Shown here piece by piece: positions 6,376 to 7,670 of a DNA stretch of 7,670 nucleotides. Under the pieces are notes generated by a model. The model did not search any database and had not been told where the DNA came from. It saw nothing but the letters and a program-made list of their open reading frames with translations. How positions within the stretch are numbered: position 1 is the first letter of the stretch; each line of letters starts with the position of its first letter. Location: positions 1-7,670 of the forward strand of contig JAKSBB010000740.1 in assembly GCA_022361315.1 (NCBI GenBank), written 5' to 3'. A program made the position numbers and the translations under genes. This DNA is from Desulfobacterales bacterium (GTDB lineage: Bacteria; Desulfobacterota; Desulfobacteria; Desulfobacterales; Desulfobacteraceae).

Positions 6376-7670
6376 TTGGCAAAACCCCTCATCATCGTCG
6401 AGTCTCCAACCAAGATCAAAACCCTGAAGAAATACGTGGGAAAGGACTATAATGTGGCGGCCAGTGCCGGACACATACGTGATCTTCCGGTAAAAAACCT
6501 GGGGATTGACGTTGAAGATAATTTCAAGGCCAAATATGTAAATATCAAGGATAAAGCCAAGGTCATTTCCACCCTGAAAAAGGAGGCCAAAGATGCAGAT
6601 GCCGTCTACCTGGCCCCTGACCCGGACCGCGAAGGTGAAGCCATTGCCTTCCACATCATGGATATCCTCAAGAAAAAAGGACGGCAGTTCCATAGGGTTT
6701 TGATTCACGAGTTGACCAAAAAAGGAATTACCGAGGCCCTGAAAAAGACCCTGGAACCCGATGCAAACAAATATGATGCCCAGCAGGCACGGCGAAAACT
6801 TGACCGCCTCGTGGGCTACCAGATCTCCCCATTGCTGTGGCAGAAGGTCCAGCGGGGACTCAGTGCCGGCCGGGTTCAGTCCGTTGCCGTAAAAATCATC
6901 TGCGACCGGGAGCGTGAGATTCGCAGGTTTGAGCCGGAAGAGTACTGGACCATCACTGCGGATTTACTGGCCCAGATGCCACCGGAGTTCAACGCCTCTC
7001 TCACCAGGATCGACAATAAGAAAGCCAAGGTCTCCAACGGGGAACAGGCCGCATCCATCGTCAAGGATCTTGAGGCGGCCCAGTTTATTGTCAGTGAAAT
7101 CAAGAAGAAGACCGTCAGGCGCAACCCGCAGCCTCCTTTCATCACCAGTAAGCTCCAGCAGGATGCCATCAACCGTCTGCGGTTCTCTGCCAAGAAAACC
7201 ATGGTTGTGGCCCAGCAGCTCTACGAGGGTGTTGAAATCGGCAGCGGCGGCCCTGAGGGTCTGATCACCTATATGCGTACGGACTCCATCCGTATCGCAC
7301 CGGAAGCGGCTGAAGAAGCCTTGTCTCTCATCGGTGAATCTTACGGGCCGGAATACGCGTTAAAGGAACCCCGGCAGTTTAAAAATAAAAACAAGACGCA
7401 GGATGCCCATGAAGCCATCCGCCCGACATCGGTTTACAACACCCCGGACAAGCTGAAAAACTTTCTCTCGGAAGATCAGTTCAAGCTGTACGACCTGATC
7501 TGGAAGAGATTTGTAGCCTCCCAGATGGCACAGGCACAGATCGACCAGAAATCCATTCTCATTAATGCCACGGAACGGTACCTGTTCTCCGTTTCCGGTT
7601 CTACGGTAAAATTTGATGGGTATATGAGATTGTACGCCACCGAGGAAAAATCCAAGGATAAGGATATCCA
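6376..7670 (+). CDS. topA: DNA topoisomerase I (type IA), N-terminal part, 3' end outside window
   Basis: TopA relaxes negatively supercoiled DNA by cutting one strand through a 5'-phosphotyrosine link and passing the other strand. The first 431 residues are present and the frame remains open at the right edge. The Toprim domain shows IIVESPTK (6-13) with Glu9, SAGHIRDLP (30-38), and the acidic triad DPDREGEA (82-89: Asp82, Asp84, Glu86). Domain IV follows with QQARRKLDRLVGYQISPLLW (136-155) and GLSAGRVQSVAVK (161-173). The catalytic site is GLITYMRTDS (295-304), with Tyr299 the nucleophile and Arg301 beside it. TQDAHEAIRPTS (341-352) is also a family hallmark. All key residues visible are intact. 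The start is TTG with a good Shine-Dalgarno, 2 bp after the dprA stop. The C-terminal zinc-finger region cannot be judged. Confidence 0.97.
   Translation, partial: MAKPLIIVESPTKIKTLKKYVGKDYNVAASAGHIRDLPVKNLGIDVEDNFKAKYVNIKDKAKVISTLKKEAKDADAVYLAPDPDREGEAIAFHIMDILKKKGRQFHRVLIHELTKKGITEALKKTLEPDANKYDAQQARRKLDRLVGYQISPLLWQKVQRGLSAGRVQSVAVKIICDREREIRRFEPEEYWTITADLLAQMPPEFNASLTRIDNKKAKVSNGEQAASIVKDLEAAQFIVSEIKKKTVRRNPQPPFITSKLQQDAINRLRFSAKKTMVVAQQLYEGVEIGSGGPEGLITYMRTDSIRIAPEAAEEALSLIGESYGPEYALKEPRQFKNKNKTQDAHEAIRPTSVYNTPDKLKNFLSEDQFKLYDLIWKRFVASQMAQAQIDQKSILINATERYLFSVSGSTVKFDGYMRLYATEEKSKDKDI

Noticed and set aside
577..7670. A hidden mobile element, defence system or CRISPR array
   Set aside because: All of the sequence apart from short gaps is covered by recognised or plausible core genes; no transposase, integrase, spaced repeats or terminal inverted repeats with target duplications are visible.

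Overview
The window is a compact, entirely plus-strand stretch of chromosomal core genes from a Gram-negative bacterium. The Sec accessory set (yajC-secD-secF), a lipobox-bearing YbgF-type TPR protein and the diderm envelope logic suggest a proteobacterium-like lineage. The YajC N-terminus and a SecF with extra membrane helices look to me like Desulfobacterota (Desulfobacteraceae-like). That placement rests on remembered family appearance, not on a search. I see no rRNA, tRNA, CRISPR, insertion sequence or phage gene, and no composition break pointing to recent transfer.

Layout: positions 1-452 carry the C-terminal part of an RNase E/G family ribonuclease. A 124-bp gap (453-576) follows; it holds a consensus -35 box with a weak -10 and a perfect small inverted repeat, and probably contains the promoter for what follows. 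Next comes a membrane-anchored protein of unknown function with an expanded LysM-like region (577-1413), then yajC (1444-1785, TTG start with a perfect Shine-Dalgarno). A 107-bp gap containing a strong hairpin but no U-tract leads to secD (start at 1893) and secF (3482-4516). secF runs directly into a YbgF-type lipoprotein (4520-5185), then dprA (5198-6373), then topA (TTG start at 6376, running off the right edge).

From 577 onward all genes are co-directional with gaps of 107 bp or less, and from secD on with gaps of 12 bp or less, so they probably form one long operon or a few overlapping ones. YajC, SecD and SecF form the accessory membrane complex that associates with SecYEG and uses the proton motive force to complete protein export. 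The LysM-like protein and the YbgF-like lipoprotein are exported envelope proteins flanking that complex. DprA and TopA are DNA-handling proteins (recombination mediator and type IA topoisomerase), a pairing seen in many bacteria.

No new multi-gene system is evident. The points most worth a second look are the hairpin between yajC and secD, the stretched LysM-like protein upstream of yajC, and the two extra hydrophobic segments inside SecF.
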